From Treponema ruminis (lineage in GTDB: Bacteria > Spirochaetota > Spirochaetia > Treponematales > Treponemataceae): 64,000 nucleotides of DNA. Where the stretch lies: positions 2,728,001 to 2,792,000 of the forward strand of contig CP031518.1 in NCBI GenBank assembly GCA_017161305.1, given 5' to 3'. A model generated the notes under the pieces. The model was not told the DNA's origin. It worked only from the letters and a program-made list of their open reading frames with translations, and did no database searches. The position numbers and the translations under genes were made by a program. The first letter of the stretch is position 1; each line of letters starts with the position of its first letter. Below are positions 33,700-42,574 of the stretch, in pieces.

Positions 33700-33733
33700 T
33701 TGCCCTAGTACCTTTCACAATGAGGTAGGGCAA
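33700..33733. terminator. Inverted repeat after island (possible terminator)
   Basis: TTGCCC and GGGCAA, extended by TACCT/AGGTA with a small bulge, form a stem 24 bp after the deacylase stop. No T-run follows immediately, so its strength as a terminator is doubtful. The rest of 33734-33954 is AT-rich without a gene; TATAAT near 33814 may serve the next gene. Confidence 0.35.
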
Positions 33734-33954
33734 GGATACCATGCTCTATATATTTTTGATACGTTTCCGAGAAATTTTTCCGAATCCTGGCACTCGCACT
33801 AGGGGATGCCTTGAGTTATAATCAAAAGGGGAAGCTCTCTCTGAGAGGAACAAACGTTTGTTTGCCAGGAATTAGGTGAGAAGAATGATGATCCTAGACG
33901 ATTGAATTCCTTCAATTTTACCATGAAAGGCCATGCGCCATGGAGGAGAAACAG

Positions 33955-34137
33955 ATGAGCGAAAAAGAACAAATTCTGGATGTGATGAGAAAGGCTGGCC
34001 AGCCGTTGAATGCAGGCAAGGTCGCTGAACTGACCGGGCTGGACCGGAAGGTCGTGGACAAGACGTTTGCGGAGATGAAGAAAACGGGAGAGATCGTATC
34101 TCCGGTACGGTGCAAATGGGAACCGGCAGTCAAATAA
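33955..34137 (+). CDS. Small winged-helix-like protein
   Basis: This 60-residue protein is almost entirely one helix-turn-helix: ILDVMRKAGQPLNAGKVAEL then LDRKVVDKTFAEMKKTGEIV and a basic wing (PVRCKWEP). It looks like a stand-alone MarR/ArsR-type DNA-binding domain without an effector part. ATG 33955 follows GGAGGAGAAACAG; an ATG 15 bases earlier lacks such spacing. Target and role are unknown. It is monocistronic, 76 bp before a GH28 gene. Confidence 0.75.
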   Translation: MSEKEQILDVMRKAGQPLNAGKVAELTGLDRKVVDKTFAEMKKTGEIVSPVRCKWEPAVK

Positions 34138-34213
34138 GAGGGATTCCTGTGCGAAGACTATCCTTCTCGTGTAAGAGGAACGGGGGCCAGGGCTGACTTC
34201 CCAAGGGTATGCG

Positions 34214-35536
34214 ATGATACACCATATCTCTGTGCAGCAGCCCAGTTTTCCGGACCGTTTTCTTTCCCTTTTGGATCTTGACCATGCCAAGGATGAGTTT
34301 TCTTTCAAGGCGGGGAGAACCAATGGTCGCTCAATCCAGAAGGGAATCGACTCGCTTTCCGCCCAAGGGGGCGGAACGTTGGGCATACCCGCCGGATTCT
34401 GGGCGTGCTCTCCAATCGTCCTGAAGTCGGGTGTACAGCTTCGTCTGGAACGGGGAGCCCTGCTCAAATTCATCAAGCACAAGGAAGATTACCCTCTGGT
34501 TGTTACCGACTATGAAGGCCAGAGCGCCATCCGTACCGTCTCTCCGATTTCCAGCGAGGGCGCGGTCAATATCGCCATCACGGGCGCCGGAATGATTGAC
34601 GGCAGCGGTGATCTTTGGCGCCCTGTCAAGCGGTTCAAGGTCACCGATTCCCAGTGGAACACGCTCCTCGATAAGGGTGGCAAAGTGCTTGCAGGCAAGG
34701 AACTGGTCTGGTTCCCGACCGAGACCAGCTATCTGGGAGCCCTACGGTTGGCGGCCGGGAAAGGGGAGGACGATCTTCAAAGCGCCCAGTCCTCTTGGGA
34801 TTTCTATCGTCCGGTGCTGGTCGATTTGAAGCATTCCAGGCAGGTGTTGCTTCAAGGGGTCACCTTCACCGATTCCCCGGCATGGTGCATCCACACCTAT
34901 TTCTGCGAGGATGTGACCGTTGACGGAATCCAGGTCAAGAATGCTTACTGGGCCCAGAACGGTGACGGGATCGACGTGGAGTCATGCCGGAACGTCGAGA
35001 TCAAGGATAGTGTGTTCGAAACGGGAGACGACGCCATCTGCCTGAAAAGCGGGAAGAACGCCCAAGCCCGGAAAACTCCGGGGCCGTGCGAACTGGTGTG
35101 GATTCATGATTGTACCGTCTTTCGAGGACATGGGGGATTCGTCATCGGGAGCGAGATGTCGCGTGGGGTCAGAGACATTCTTGTCCAGCGCTGCCTTTTC
35201 CTTGCCACTGATGTTGGGGTGCGCGTCAAGAGCGCCCTCGGGCGGGGCGGCGTGGTCGAGGATATCGACATCCAGGATATCCGGATGGTCGGCATCAAGC
35301 ACGAATCCATCATCCTTACCATGGGATATGCGCTGAACTCGATAACCATGGACGAGCAACCCGTCCAGGAGAGCGAGGAGGACATCCCCCTTTTCCGGGA
35401 TATCCACATGGATGGAATGTGTTTCCTTGGCCAACAGGCAAAACTCCGGATTGTCCCGCTACCGGGCAGGGATGATACAATCCAGAGAATCACAGTCAAT
35501 GGTACTCTCTATAATGGGGCGGTACTTGTTGGTTGA
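34214..35536 (+). CDS. Glycoside hydrolase family 28 (polygalacturonase-like)
   Basis: This 440-residue parallel beta-helix enzyme is of the pectinase family. Catalytic and binding motifs are in order: NGDGIDVESC (NxD), TGDDAICLKSG (DD), HGGFVIGSEMS (G-H-G) and VRVKSALGRGG (RxK). N-terminal GRTNGRSIQKGIDSLSAQGG is the usual start of this family. No signal peptide is seen, so it probably acts on imported galacturonic or rhamnogalacturonic oligomers in the cytoplasm. The start has only a weak AAGG site. Downstream are a DUF1304 membrane protein and sugar-metabolism genes. Confidence 0.92.
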   Translation: MIHHISVQQPSFPDRFLSLLDLDHAKDEFSFKAGRTNGRSIQKGIDSLSAQGGGTLGIPAGFWACSPIVLKSGVQLRLERGALLKFIKHKEDYPLVVTDYEGQSAIRTVSPISSEGAVNIAITGAGMIDGSGDLWRPVKRFKVTDSQWNTLLDKGGKVLAGKELVWFPTETSYLGALRLAAGKGEDDLQSAQSSWDFYRPVLVDLKHSRQVLLQGVTFTDSPAWCIHTYFCEDVTVDGIQVKNAYWAQNGDGIDVESCRNVEIKDSVFETGDDAICLKSGKNAQARKTPGPCELVWIHDCTVFRGHGGFVIGSEMSRGVRDILVQRCLFLATDVGVRVKSALGRGGVVEDIDIQDIRMVGIKHESIILTMGYALNSITMDEQPVQESEEDIPLFRDIHMDGMCFLGQQAKLRIVPLPGRDDTIQRITVNGTLYNGAVLVG

Positions 35537-35565
35537 ACGAGTTGGCAAAAGCAAGAGGAGGCTTC

Positions 35566-35922
35566 ATGTCCGTAATCACTATCATTCTGGCGGCTCTGAC
35601 CGCTGTGGAGTGTTTCTTCATCTTCTACTTGGAGACAATCGCCACTACCTCACAGAAGACTTCCAGGGTTTTTGGAATGAGCATCGACGAGCTGAACCGG
35701 AAATCGGTGGATGTGCTCTTCAAGAACCAAGGCGTATATAATAGCCTGATTGGCGTGCTGATCCTGCTTTCGCTCTTTGTATTTGCCAGCAAGATGGCGG
35801 TCATTTGCCTGATGGGGTACATCGTGGCGGTAGCCATATACGGCAGCTTCACCAGTAATCCCAAAATCATCCTGATGCAGGGAGGGTTGCCAATCCTTAC
35901 GTTGGTTTCCTGTTTGTTCTGA
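35566..35922 (+). CDS. DUF1304 family membrane protein
   Basis: This 118-residue membrane protein has four hydrophobic segments and the DUF1304 features AALTAVECFFIFYLE near the start, NQGVYNSLIGVLILLSL and GSFTSNPKIILMQGG near the end. Function unknown. ATG 35566 has GAGGAGG upstream; the frame is open from 35533. It follows the GH28 gene by 29 bp and may be cotranscribed. Confidence 0.85.
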   Translation: MSVITIILAALTAVECFFIFYLETIATTSQKTSRVFGMSIDELNRKSVDVLFKNQGVYNSLIGVLILLSLFVFASKMAVICLMGYIVAVAIYGSFTSNPKIILMQGGLPILTLVSCLF

Positions 35923-36013
35923 TACCGACACAGGCTAAAAGCCGAGGTTCCCGCATCGGGAAAGAGTGTCTGTACCGTTGTGACAGGACGGCAGGTTCCT
36001 CGCAGAAGAAGTT

Positions 36014-36046
36014 GCGGAATCTCCCTGTCGGAAGGGAAGATTCCGC
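36014..36046. terminator. Hairpin between convergent genes
   Basis: GCGGAATCT with CCCT pairs with AGGG and AGATTCCGC around a short loop, between the convergent DUF1304 and aldolase genes. On the minus strand CAACTTCTTCTG follows, which would give moderate termination of the aldolase transcript. Confidence 0.5.
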
Positions 36047-36065
36047 CTGGGAAGGAATGGCTTGG

Positions 36066-36983
36066 TTATTCGGTTTGTCCGATGGCGCATTTGCTGGTCA
36101 GCAGCCCGATTTTGTTGACCGGCTTGAACAGCGAAGCCTTGCCAGCGCTACCCGTGAGGTCAATCCAATGCTCCAGCGCCTTCTTTACCGCATTCTCTTC
36201 TTCCATCATCAGCTGGATGTAATCCATTTTGGGATTTGCCTTGAGCTGGCTGATCAGCTCGTTCCTGCAAGCGGAGAACATGTCTGTGACCACGTTGACC
36301 TTGTTGATGCCAGCCTCGACGGCTTTCATGATGTTCTCGTCTCCGCTTCCGCTCCCGCCATGCAAGGCGATCGGCATGCCTCCGGTGCTATCCTTGCAGG
36401 CCTTGATGCAGTCGAAGTTGATATGGGGGATGATGCCGGCAGGATAGTCTCCATGGGCGGTACCGACGGCGATGGCGATGCAATCCACACCGGTCCGCTT
36501 GACAAAGTTTGCGGCGTCCTTCGGATCGGTATAGATCCCTTTCTTGTCGTCACCGTTCATGGCGATGCCGACATGCCCGAGCTCGCCCTCGATGCCCATG
36601 CCAAACTGGTGGCATAGATCGGCGTAGGCCTTGGTCTTTGCGATGTTCTCCTCCATGGGAAGCAGGGAGCCATCATACATGATGGAGGTGAATCCATTTC
36701 GGAACGCATACATGACCCGTTCGTCGTCATTGCCGTGGTCGAGGCAGGTGGCGATAGGGACGGTCGCGTACTCGGCGAGCTTCTTGATCATAGGAATCAA
36801 GAGTTCTGCTTTTGCATGGCGACGCATCATGTTTTGCCCGAACAGGAAAATGACCGGCGCGTTTTTCTCAGACGCCGCAAGCACCATGCCCCGTGCCATT
36901 TCGAGGTTGATGGGACTAGTCGCGATAACTGCGTAGTGATTCGCCGCAGCGTTCGCAAGAATTGTTTTCATGTCTGTATACAT
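36066..36983 (-). CDS. Class II (zinc) ketose-bisphosphate aldolase
   Basis: This 305-residue class II aldolase cleaves ketose 1,6-bisphosphates, or similar, to dihydroxyacetone phosphate and an aldehyde. Zinc ligands are in ATCLDHGND, AVGTAHGDYP and ALHGGSGSGDE, the last being the phosphate-binding glycine loop. ATSPINLEMARGMVLAA gives the N-terminal helix. It resembles GatY/KbaY/FbaA relatives; the exact sugar is not certain. The RpiR regulator lies directly upstream, and the gap of 16 bp implies one transcript. The AfuABC-like importer transcribed divergently could supply a phosphorylated sugar. Confidence 0.93.
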   Translation of the reverse strand: MYTDMKTILANAAANHYAVIATSPINLEMARGMVLAASEKNAPVIFLFGQNMMRRHAKAELLIPMIKKLAEYATVPIATCLDHGNDDERVMYAFRNGFTSIMYDGSLLPMEENIAKTKAYADLCHQFGMGIEGELGHVGIAMNGDDKKGIYTDPKDAANFVKRTGVDCIAIAVGTAHGDYPAGIIPHINFDCIKACKDSTGGMPIALHGGSGSGDENIMKAVEAGINKVNVVTDMFSACRNELISQLKANPKMDYIQLMMEEENAVKKALEHWIDLTGSAGKASLFKPVNKIGLLTSKCAIGQTE

Positions 36984-36999
36984 AAGAGTTTTTCTCCTT

Positions 37000-37863
37000 C
37001 TAGACAGATGTTTGCTCGTGTATTTTCCGATAGTTTGTCAGGTTGACATATTGTTCACGGAAGCCATCGATGGTTTTCCCCATGATGGTGGCGGCGGCAA
37101 GATAGAGCACGTTTGCCTGGGTAATCTGCGCAATGCGGGTGAAAGAGTGGATGTCATCGCAGAAGACTGGATAGGTAGGTGCAATCAGTACGACATCGGA
37201 AAGCCCCGCAAGCGGAGATTCGCCGTTTGTCGTGAAGCTGATGATTTTCGAGCCATGTGATTTGGCGATACGGGCCGCATCCACGATGCTGTGGGTCGTG
37301 CCAGAGCACGAGACCGCAACTAACACGTCGCTCTTGCTTGCGACCGGCAGCGCTAATTGCTCCAGCATGAAAGTGTCGGTATATGTGCTGATGTGTTTGC
37401 CGAGCCGCATGCATTCAGTTGCGCAGAAATGTGCGACCAGTTCGCTTCCGCCGATTCCAATGATGCAAAGGGTCTGGGCATCGGCAATCATCTGTCCTGC
37501 TTCTTCATAACACTTGCTGCCGGTTGTGTAGAAAGCACTTTCTACTGTATTGATGATTCCTGTGAAGGTGCTGTTGAAAATCTGTGGAATCGAGCTGCCC
37601 CATGTGATAGAGGATTCGGCACCAATTCCTGGTTTTGAAAACGCCACTTTCAACTCTTTGAGTCCATGTGCGCCCATGCTTTTGCAGAAACGGACAACGC
37701 TGGACTTGCTTGTTCCGGATTTTTGGGTGATTTCGTTCAAAGTGAGGGCCGCGAGCTGGGAGGAGTGCGCAAGCAGGAAGTCTGCGACTTTCTGCTCTTG
37801 GCCACTCAATTTGCCATAGCGTTCTTGGACCGCAAGCTCAAATTTGTTCAGTTGTTTTCCCAT
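37000..37863 (-). CDS. RpiR/MurR-family regulator with SIS domain
   Basis: This 287-residue regulator has an RpiR helix-turn-helix at about 20-75 (LTLNEITQKSGTSKSSVVRF) and a SIS sugar-phosphate domain (TLCIIGIGGSELVAHFCATE, DVLVAVSCSGTTHSIVDAAR). It senses a sugar phosphate. It is cotranscribed with the class II aldolase and divergent from an ABC importer, and two TGAAA-N4-TTTCA inverted repeats lie in the shared intergenic region. The system probably imports and cleaves a phosphorylated or phosphorylatable sugar. Confidence 0.93.
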   Translation of the reverse strand: MGKQLNKFELAVQERYGKLSGQEQKVADFLLAHSSQLAALTLNEITQKSGTSKSSVVRFCKSMGAHGLKELKVAFSKPGIGAESSITWGSSIPQIFNSTFTGIINTVESAFYTTGSKCYEEAGQMIADAQTLCIIGIGGSELVAHFCATECMRLGKHISTYTDTFMLEQLALPVASKSDVLVAVSCSGTTHSIVDAARIAKSHGSKIISFTTNGESPLAGLSDVVLIAPTYPVFCDDIHSFTRIAQITQANVLYLAAATIMGKTIDGFREQYVNLTNYRKIHEQTSV

Positions 37864-37879
37864 CGCGACACACCTTGCG

Positions 37880-37893
37880 TGAAATTTGTTTCA
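37880..37893. promoter_or_regulatory. Putative RpiR operator, site 1
   Basis: TGAAATTTGTTTCA has perfect TGAAA/TTTCA arms and lies 17 bp upstream of the RpiR ATG. The same pattern recurs at 37953. Two equal half-site patterns between divergent genes suggest regulation of both directions by the RpiR protein. Confidence 0.55.
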
Positions 37894-37952
37894 GTTTCTT
37901 CATGATAACAGTGGTGTTTGACGGTGACAATACCCAAATTTAGGCATTTTCT

Positions 37953-37980
37953 TGAAAATAATTTCATTTTTTTCTTGACT
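37953..37980 (+). promoter_or_regulatory. Putative RpiR operator site 2 and -35 box of importer operon
   Basis: TGAAAATAATTTCA at 37953-37966 repeats the arm pattern of site 1. TTGACT at 37975-37980 is a -35-like box, with TTCAAT about 18 bp downstream as a weak -10, before the binding-protein gene. Bound RpiR would sit just upstream of or over this promoter. Confidence 0.5.
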
Positions 37981-38055
37981 GCACTCCATCTCTCGCTGTT
38001 CAATCATACTAAGGCTTGCTTCAGAAAATAAAAAAGCCTGTTAGGAGGAAACGCG

Positions 38056-39186
38056 ATGAAGCGCAGTTTGATGATTGTTGCCGCACTGGTGGCAGGTTCC
38101 GTGATGTTCGCCAATGGTGCCAAGGAATCTGCATCTCCGGCCCCGCAGCCTGTGGAAGAAAAACAGATGACTCATGAAGAGCTGGTTGCAGCAGCTCAGA
38201 AGGAGGGGACGCTTACCATTTACACCCATAGCAGTCGTACCGCGAAGGCGGCGAGTGGCTTTGAAGCCAAGTACGGCATCAAGGTGTCCGTATCCCAGTT
38301 GAAGGACACGGAAATGATCGACAAGGTCTCCAAGGAAGCGGTTGCCGATGTCGATGGTGCCGATCTTGTTTTCTGCCAGGATGGTTCCAGAATCTATCCC
38401 GAACTGTATTCTACGGGATATGTAGTCAATTACGTCCCTGCCGAATTCAAGGACCAGATTCCTTCGCAGTACAGCGACCCGCTGGTTTGGGAGATGATGA
38501 CCAAGCTGTTCATCTACAACAACGAGAAGGCAGGAAATCCCCTGACCAACGTGTGGCAGCTGACCGAGCCTGAGTTCAAGGGCCGCCTGCAGTTCAAGGA
38601 TCCGTTCTCGGAAGCCGTCAACATGAACTTCTTCGCCATGGTCACGAGAGATGATTGGGCTGGCAAGCTTGCCAAAGCCTATAAGGACTACTATGGGAAG
38701 GATATCGTGCTGACCACGAAGAACGCCGGATACGAGTGGATCAAGGGCCTGTACAAGAATGGCGCCGTCCTTGGCAAGAGCGATACCACGCTTGCAGAAA
38801 ATGTCGGAGCCAAGGGGCAGGATGTCCAGCTGGTCGCATTGATCACCAGCAACAAACTCCGGACTGCGGCGGCGAAGAACCTTGCGCTTGCCATTTCGGA
38901 AGGGTGCGAGCCGTTTATTGGATTCCAATATCCCGCCTACATGTTCATCACCAAGAACGCGAAGAGTCCAAACGCGGCCAAACTATATGCCGAATACGCG
39001 ATGACGGATGAGGGCTGGAAGGTGTTCGACACGGTGGGCGATTATTCTCCTGTCGCCTCGATCGCCAAGAACAGCGAGGATGGCAAATCCATCGCCGACT
39101 GGGAGAATGTCGTCGTCACCGAAGATCCTCAGTGGTGTGCGGAGGCAAGGGCTGATGTGGAGGAATTCATCTCCGGCCTGTATTGA
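38056..39186 (+). CDS. AfuA/FbpA-like extracellular solute-binding protein
   Basis: This 376-residue binding protein of the Fe3+/hexose-phosphate class (family 1-like, type 2 periplasmic) has signal peptide MKRSLMIVAALVAGSVMFANG, then AAQKEGTLTIYTHSSRT and LVFCQDGSRIYPELYSTG lobes. Start ATG follows TTAGGAGGAAACGCG. It is followed by a fused permease and an ATPase. Some systems of this architecture carry iron and others hexose phosphates (AfuABC); the RpiR/aldolase neighbourhood favours a phosphosugar here, but the ligand cannot be read from sequence. Confidence 0.92.
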   Translation: MKRSLMIVAALVAGSVMFANGAKESASPAPQPVEEKQMTHEELVAAAQKEGTLTIYTHSSRTAKAASGFEAKYGIKVSVSQLKDTEMIDKVSKEAVADVDGADLVFCQDGSRIYPELYSTGYVVNYVPAEFKDQIPSQYSDPLVWEMMTKLFIYNNEKAGNPLTNVWQLTEPEFKGRLQFKDPFSEAVNMNFFAMVTRDDWAGKLAKAYKDYYGKDIVLTTKNAGYEWIKGLYKNGAVLGKSDTTLAENVGAKGQDVQLVALITSNKLRTAAAKNLALAISEGCEPFIGFQYPAYMFITKNAKSPNAAKLYAEYAMTDEGWKVFDTVGDYSPVASIAKNSEDGKSIADWENVVVTEDPQWCAEARADVEEFISGLY

Positions 39187-39270
39187 TTGGTTTTCCTCTG
39201 ATGGGGTTCCGACATCGCCGGGACCCTGTCTCTTCTTTGTTTCATTTCTTCATTTTGTGGAGGATTTCCC

Positions 39271-41064
39271 TTGCAACGCATACTTTATAGGGTAAGACGC
39301 TTCTTTTCGAAGCCATATAATGTAATCCTCGTGGCCATGTGTGTGGTGCTGGCCTATCTGACACTGCTCCCGATGCTTTCCATGATCAAGGATACAGTGA
39401 CAGTTCACGTCGCCGAGACAATGAGGCTGAAAAAGCCCGTTGGTTCCTTTACGTGGGGACACTGGCGGAAGGTGCTGTTTGATGCAAACAGTCTGTCTAT
39501 CTTCTACCGCCCCTTCTGGAACTCGTTGGTCACAAGCCTTGGAGCCTGTCTGTTCTCTCTCCTGTTCGGCGGATTTTTCGCATGGTTGGTCACCAGAACC
39601 AACTTGCGCTGGAAGAGACCGCTTTCCGCGTTGTTCATCTTCCCCTACATCATGCCGAGCTGGACGATTGCCCTTGCTTGGTACAACGTCTTTAAGAACA
39701 CGGTTGTCGGTGGGGTGCCTGGTTTCTTTACCGCGGTGACTGGACTGGAAACACCCAACTGGTTCGCGTATGGAGCGTTCCCCATCGCGCTGGTGACAGG
39801 TATACATTACTCTCCGTTCGCCTACATCATGATTGGAGGCATTCTGAGAAATATGGACGCGAACCTTGAGGAAGCTGCCATGATGTTGCACGCCTCCCAA
39901 GGCAGGATTATGAGGAAGATTACCATTCCCATGGTGCTTCCCGCCATTCTCTCCACATTCCTTCTGGTCTTTTCTTCTGCGATGAGTTCTTTCGCTGTTC
40001 CTCAATTCCTCGGGTTGCCAGTCCGCTATCAGGTGCTTACTACCCAGCTTTTCCGGACGCTCAACGGCCTGAACCCCGGCCAAGGATACTGCATCGCGAT
40101 GGTGATGATTCTGCTCGGGGTGGCGATTCTCGCCTTCAACCAGCGTCTGACGGGTGTCAGGAAGAACTATACGACTATTACAGGAAAAAGCAGCAACATC
40201 AGTCTGATCAATCTGCGTGGGGTACGCACCCCGCTGTCCGTCATCGTGCTGGTTGCGGTCATTGCCGTTTCGGTTCTTCCCTTGGTAAGTTTTGCCTTCG
40301 AGTCCATCCTTCTGGTTCCTGGAGACTATTCGTTCCACAACCTGACCTTGCAATTCTGGATTGGAACCGCTGAACAGAACAGCATTGCCAATTCCGAGCC
40401 GGGACTGCTCCGCAATTCAGCCTTGTGGTATGCACTGTGGAACAGCATCAGGCTGTCCGTGGTCTGTTCGCTCTCTGCTGGAATTCTGGGCTTCCTTGCC
40501 GGGTACGCCATTGTCAGGGGCCGGGGAACCCGTCTTGCCACCGTGGTGGACAACCTTGCTTTCTTCCCGTATCTGATGCCATCTATGGCCTTTGGCGCCA
40601 TTTACTTGTCGATGTTCTCGACTCGGAACGGCATCATACCGTCGCTCTACGGAACGTTTTTCTTGCTGGTGCTGATTGGTACCGTGAAGTATATGCCGTT
40701 TGCCAGCCGTAGCGGCATCAATGCGATGATGCAGCTCTCGACGCAGATTGAAGAGGCCGGCGAAATCATCGGAATCGGCTGGTTCAAGAGAATGCGCAGG
40801 TTGGTCATTCCCATTCAGAAGGCAAGCTTCCTTTCCGGATTCTTGCTTCCGTTCATCAGCTGTATGCGTGAACTCTCGCTGTTCGTATTGCTCGTTACGC
40901 CGAACAACCGGGTGCTCACCACGCTATTGTTCTACTATAACGAGAAAGGCTGGAGCCAGTATTCGAATGGCATCAACTTGTTGATTGTCCTCATCGTCCT
41001 TTTCATCAATTGGGCTGTCAACAAGGCGACCGGGGCGTCCATAGACAAAGGCATAGGAGGTTGA
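39271..41064 (+). CDS. Fused ABC permease (FbpB/AfuB-like, two TM domains)
   Basis: This 597-residue integral membrane protein has two BPD transmembrane domains in one chain, with EEA-like coupling loops NLEEAAMMLHASQGRIMRKI and QIEEAGEIIGIGWFKRM. The duplicated-domain form is typical of Fe3+/hexose-phosphate importers. The start is a TTG at 39271 with GTGGAGGA seven bases upstream; the alternative ATG is inside the first helix. It is cotranscribed with the binding protein and ATPase genes. Confidence 0.93.
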   Translation: MQRILYRVRRFFSKPYNVILVAMCVVLAYLTLLPMLSMIKDTVTVHVAETMRLKKPVGSFTWGHWRKVLFDANSLSIFYRPFWNSLVTSLGACLFSLLFGGFFAWLVTRTNLRWKRPLSALFIFPYIMPSWTIALAWYNVFKNTVVGGVPGFFTAVTGLETPNWFAYGAFPIALVTGIHYSPFAYIMIGGILRNMDANLEEAAMMLHASQGRIMRKITIPMVLPAILSTFLLVFSSAMSSFAVPQFLGLPVRYQVLTTQLFRTLNGLNPGQGYCIAMVMILLGVAILAFNQRLTGVRKNYTTITGKSSNISLINLRGVRTPLSVIVLVAVIAVSVLPLVSFAFESILLVPGDYSFHNLTLQFWIGTAEQNSIANSEPGLLRNSALWYALWNSIRLSVVCSLSAGILGFLAGYAIVRGRGTRLATVVDNLAFFPYLMPSMAFGAIYLSMFSTRNGIIPSLYGTFFLLVLIGTVKYMPFASRSGINAMMQLSTQIEEAGEIIGIGWFKRMRRLVIPIQKASFLSGFLLPFISCMRELSLFVLLVTPNNRVLTTLLFYYNEKGWSQYSNGINLLIVLIVLFINWAVNKATGASIDKGIGG

Positions 41065-41066
41065 AT

Positions 41067-42179
41067 ATGCCAAATATCGAACTGAGACATCTTACAAAAA
41101 AATTTGCGAACTTCACGGCTGTCGATGATTTGTCCATCAACATCGATGACGGAGACTTCATCACGTTGCTTGGTCCGTCAGGTTGCGGAAAAACCACGAC
41201 GCTGAGGCAGATTGCAGGGCTTGAGACGCCGACAAGCGGAGAAATCCTGATCGACGGGAAAGTCATGTTTTCCTCGAACAAACTGGTGGACGTGCCGCCC
41301 AGCCAGCGTGGCGTGGGGTTCTTGTTCCAGAATTACGCGCTCTGGCCGCATATGACGGTATGGCAGAACATCGCCTTTGGCCTTGAGAATCTGAAATGGC
41401 CGAAGGATAAGATTGATGCTAGGGTGAAGGAATTGCTCGCGCTGTTGAGGATCGAGGAGTTCCCCAATCGGTATCCGGCAGAGCTTTCGGGAGGACAACA
41501 GCAGCGCGTGGCGATAGCCAGGACGTTGGCGACGAATCCAAGAATCCTGCTGATGGACGAGCCTCTTTCCAACTTGGATGCAAAGCTGAGGATGGAAATG
41601 CGCGCGGAGCTGAAGAGACTCCACCACGAGACGGGAGCGACGTTTGTGTACGTGACGCATGACCAGTTGGAGGCAATGACGCTGGCGACGAAAATTTGTC
41701 TCCTGAAAAACGGGAAGTTACAACAATATGCGCCACCGCTTGAGGTGTATGCCCGGCCAGCGAACACGTTCGTGGCGGATTTTGTCGGAAGTCCGTCTAT
41801 CAATCTGGTAGATGCAGTGGTGAATTCCGTCGATGGCAAGAAGGTCATGCTCAAAATGGATGGATATGAGGCATCCATGGAAATGGGAGAAGCCTTCAAG
41901 AATGTCGAGAAGGGGAAAGCAAAGATCGGCATCCGGCCCGAGTACATCGCGCTCGGGGAAGAAGGTGTTCCTGCAAAGGTGCTCTCCTCGCTGCCGAGCG
42001 GCATGGAGACGATCGTGCACCTCGAACTGCATGCGAGGCTGAACCTGACTTGCGTGGTCTTTGGGCAAAAGGACTATGCGGTTGGCGAGGAACTCAGGGT
42101 TTCCTTCCCCACCAGCCACTGCATGCTCTTTGATGCCGATGGACGCATGTGCGGGCTTGGCAAGCTTACCTTCTGCTGA
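41067..42179 (+). CDS. ABC importer ATPase (AfuC/FbpC/PotA-like)
   Basis: This 370-residue ATPase of the CUT1/Fe3+ class has LLGPSGCGKTTTLRQIAGLE (Walker A), LSGGQQQRVAIARTLA (signature), RILLMDEPLSNLDA (Walker B) and VTHDQLEAM. A C-terminal TOBE-like regulatory domain starts near residue 280 (IGIRPEYIAL). ATG 41067 follows ATAGGAGGTTGAAT. It energises the fused permease upstream; the gap is 2 bp. Confidence 0.95.
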   Translation: MPNIELRHLTKKFANFTAVDDLSINIDDGDFITLLGPSGCGKTTTLRQIAGLETPTSGEILIDGKVMFSSNKLVDVPPSQRGVGFLFQNYALWPHMTVWQNIAFGLENLKWPKDKIDARVKELLALLRIEEFPNRYPAELSGGQQQRVAIARTLATNPRILLMDEPLSNLDAKLRMEMRAELKRLHHETGATFVYVTHDQLEAMTLATKICLLKNGKLQQYAPPLEVYARPANTFVADFVGSPSINLVDAVVNSVDGKKVMLKMDGYEASMEMGEAFKNVEKGKAKIGIRPEYIALGEEGVPAKVLSSLPSGMETIVHLELHARLNLTCVVFGQKDYAVGEELRVSFPTSHCMLFDADGRMCGLGKLTFC

Positions 42180-42574
42180 AACTGCGGCCGTTTCTTGTGG
42201 AATGAAACGAAACCACAAGGACAGATGTGGCCTGCAAGGGAACGAAGCTTGAGGAAGTAGCCGCTCAAATACAAGAGGCGGTTCTTGAGGAATTCCTCAA
42301 TCTGCTTTGGCGGAGTTGCACCAGACTCCGCCAAAGAGCTGTGAGGAGCACTCCGGCAGGTTTGTGCCTGATGCCCTGCAACGCCTGCTTCCCCGAGAAA
42401 CGGGGTGATTCCCTTTGTCTGGAAGAACAGGTGCCTATGCAGGGGCGCTTCGAAATCGCGAGCTTCTGGAGTATTGCGCGCGAACATCCAGAAGCTGGAT
42501 AGGGCAAACTGCTTCACGATCTTCCACATCGACTCGACCACCGGATATTCCGTGGCCGGGCCGACGCCTGTGGT
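42180..42574. other. Palindrome-rich intergenic segment
   Basis: No gene is supported between the ABC operon and the esterase gene. Three strong inverted repeats occur: TTGAGG-AATT-CCTCAA at 42285-42300, CTTTGGCGGAGT with ACTCCGCCAAAG at 42305-42336 (8-nt loop), and AGCTTCTGGA with TCCAGAAGCT at 42461-42496 (16-nt loop). None is followed by a clear T-run. They may end both convergent transcripts or be remnants of an inserted element. Confidence 0.6.

Noticed and set aside
42074-42541. Transposase-like gene between the ABC operon and the esterase
   Set aside because: The open frame has no DDE, HUH or other transposase motif and overlaps the ATPase gene end; only palindromes are supported.
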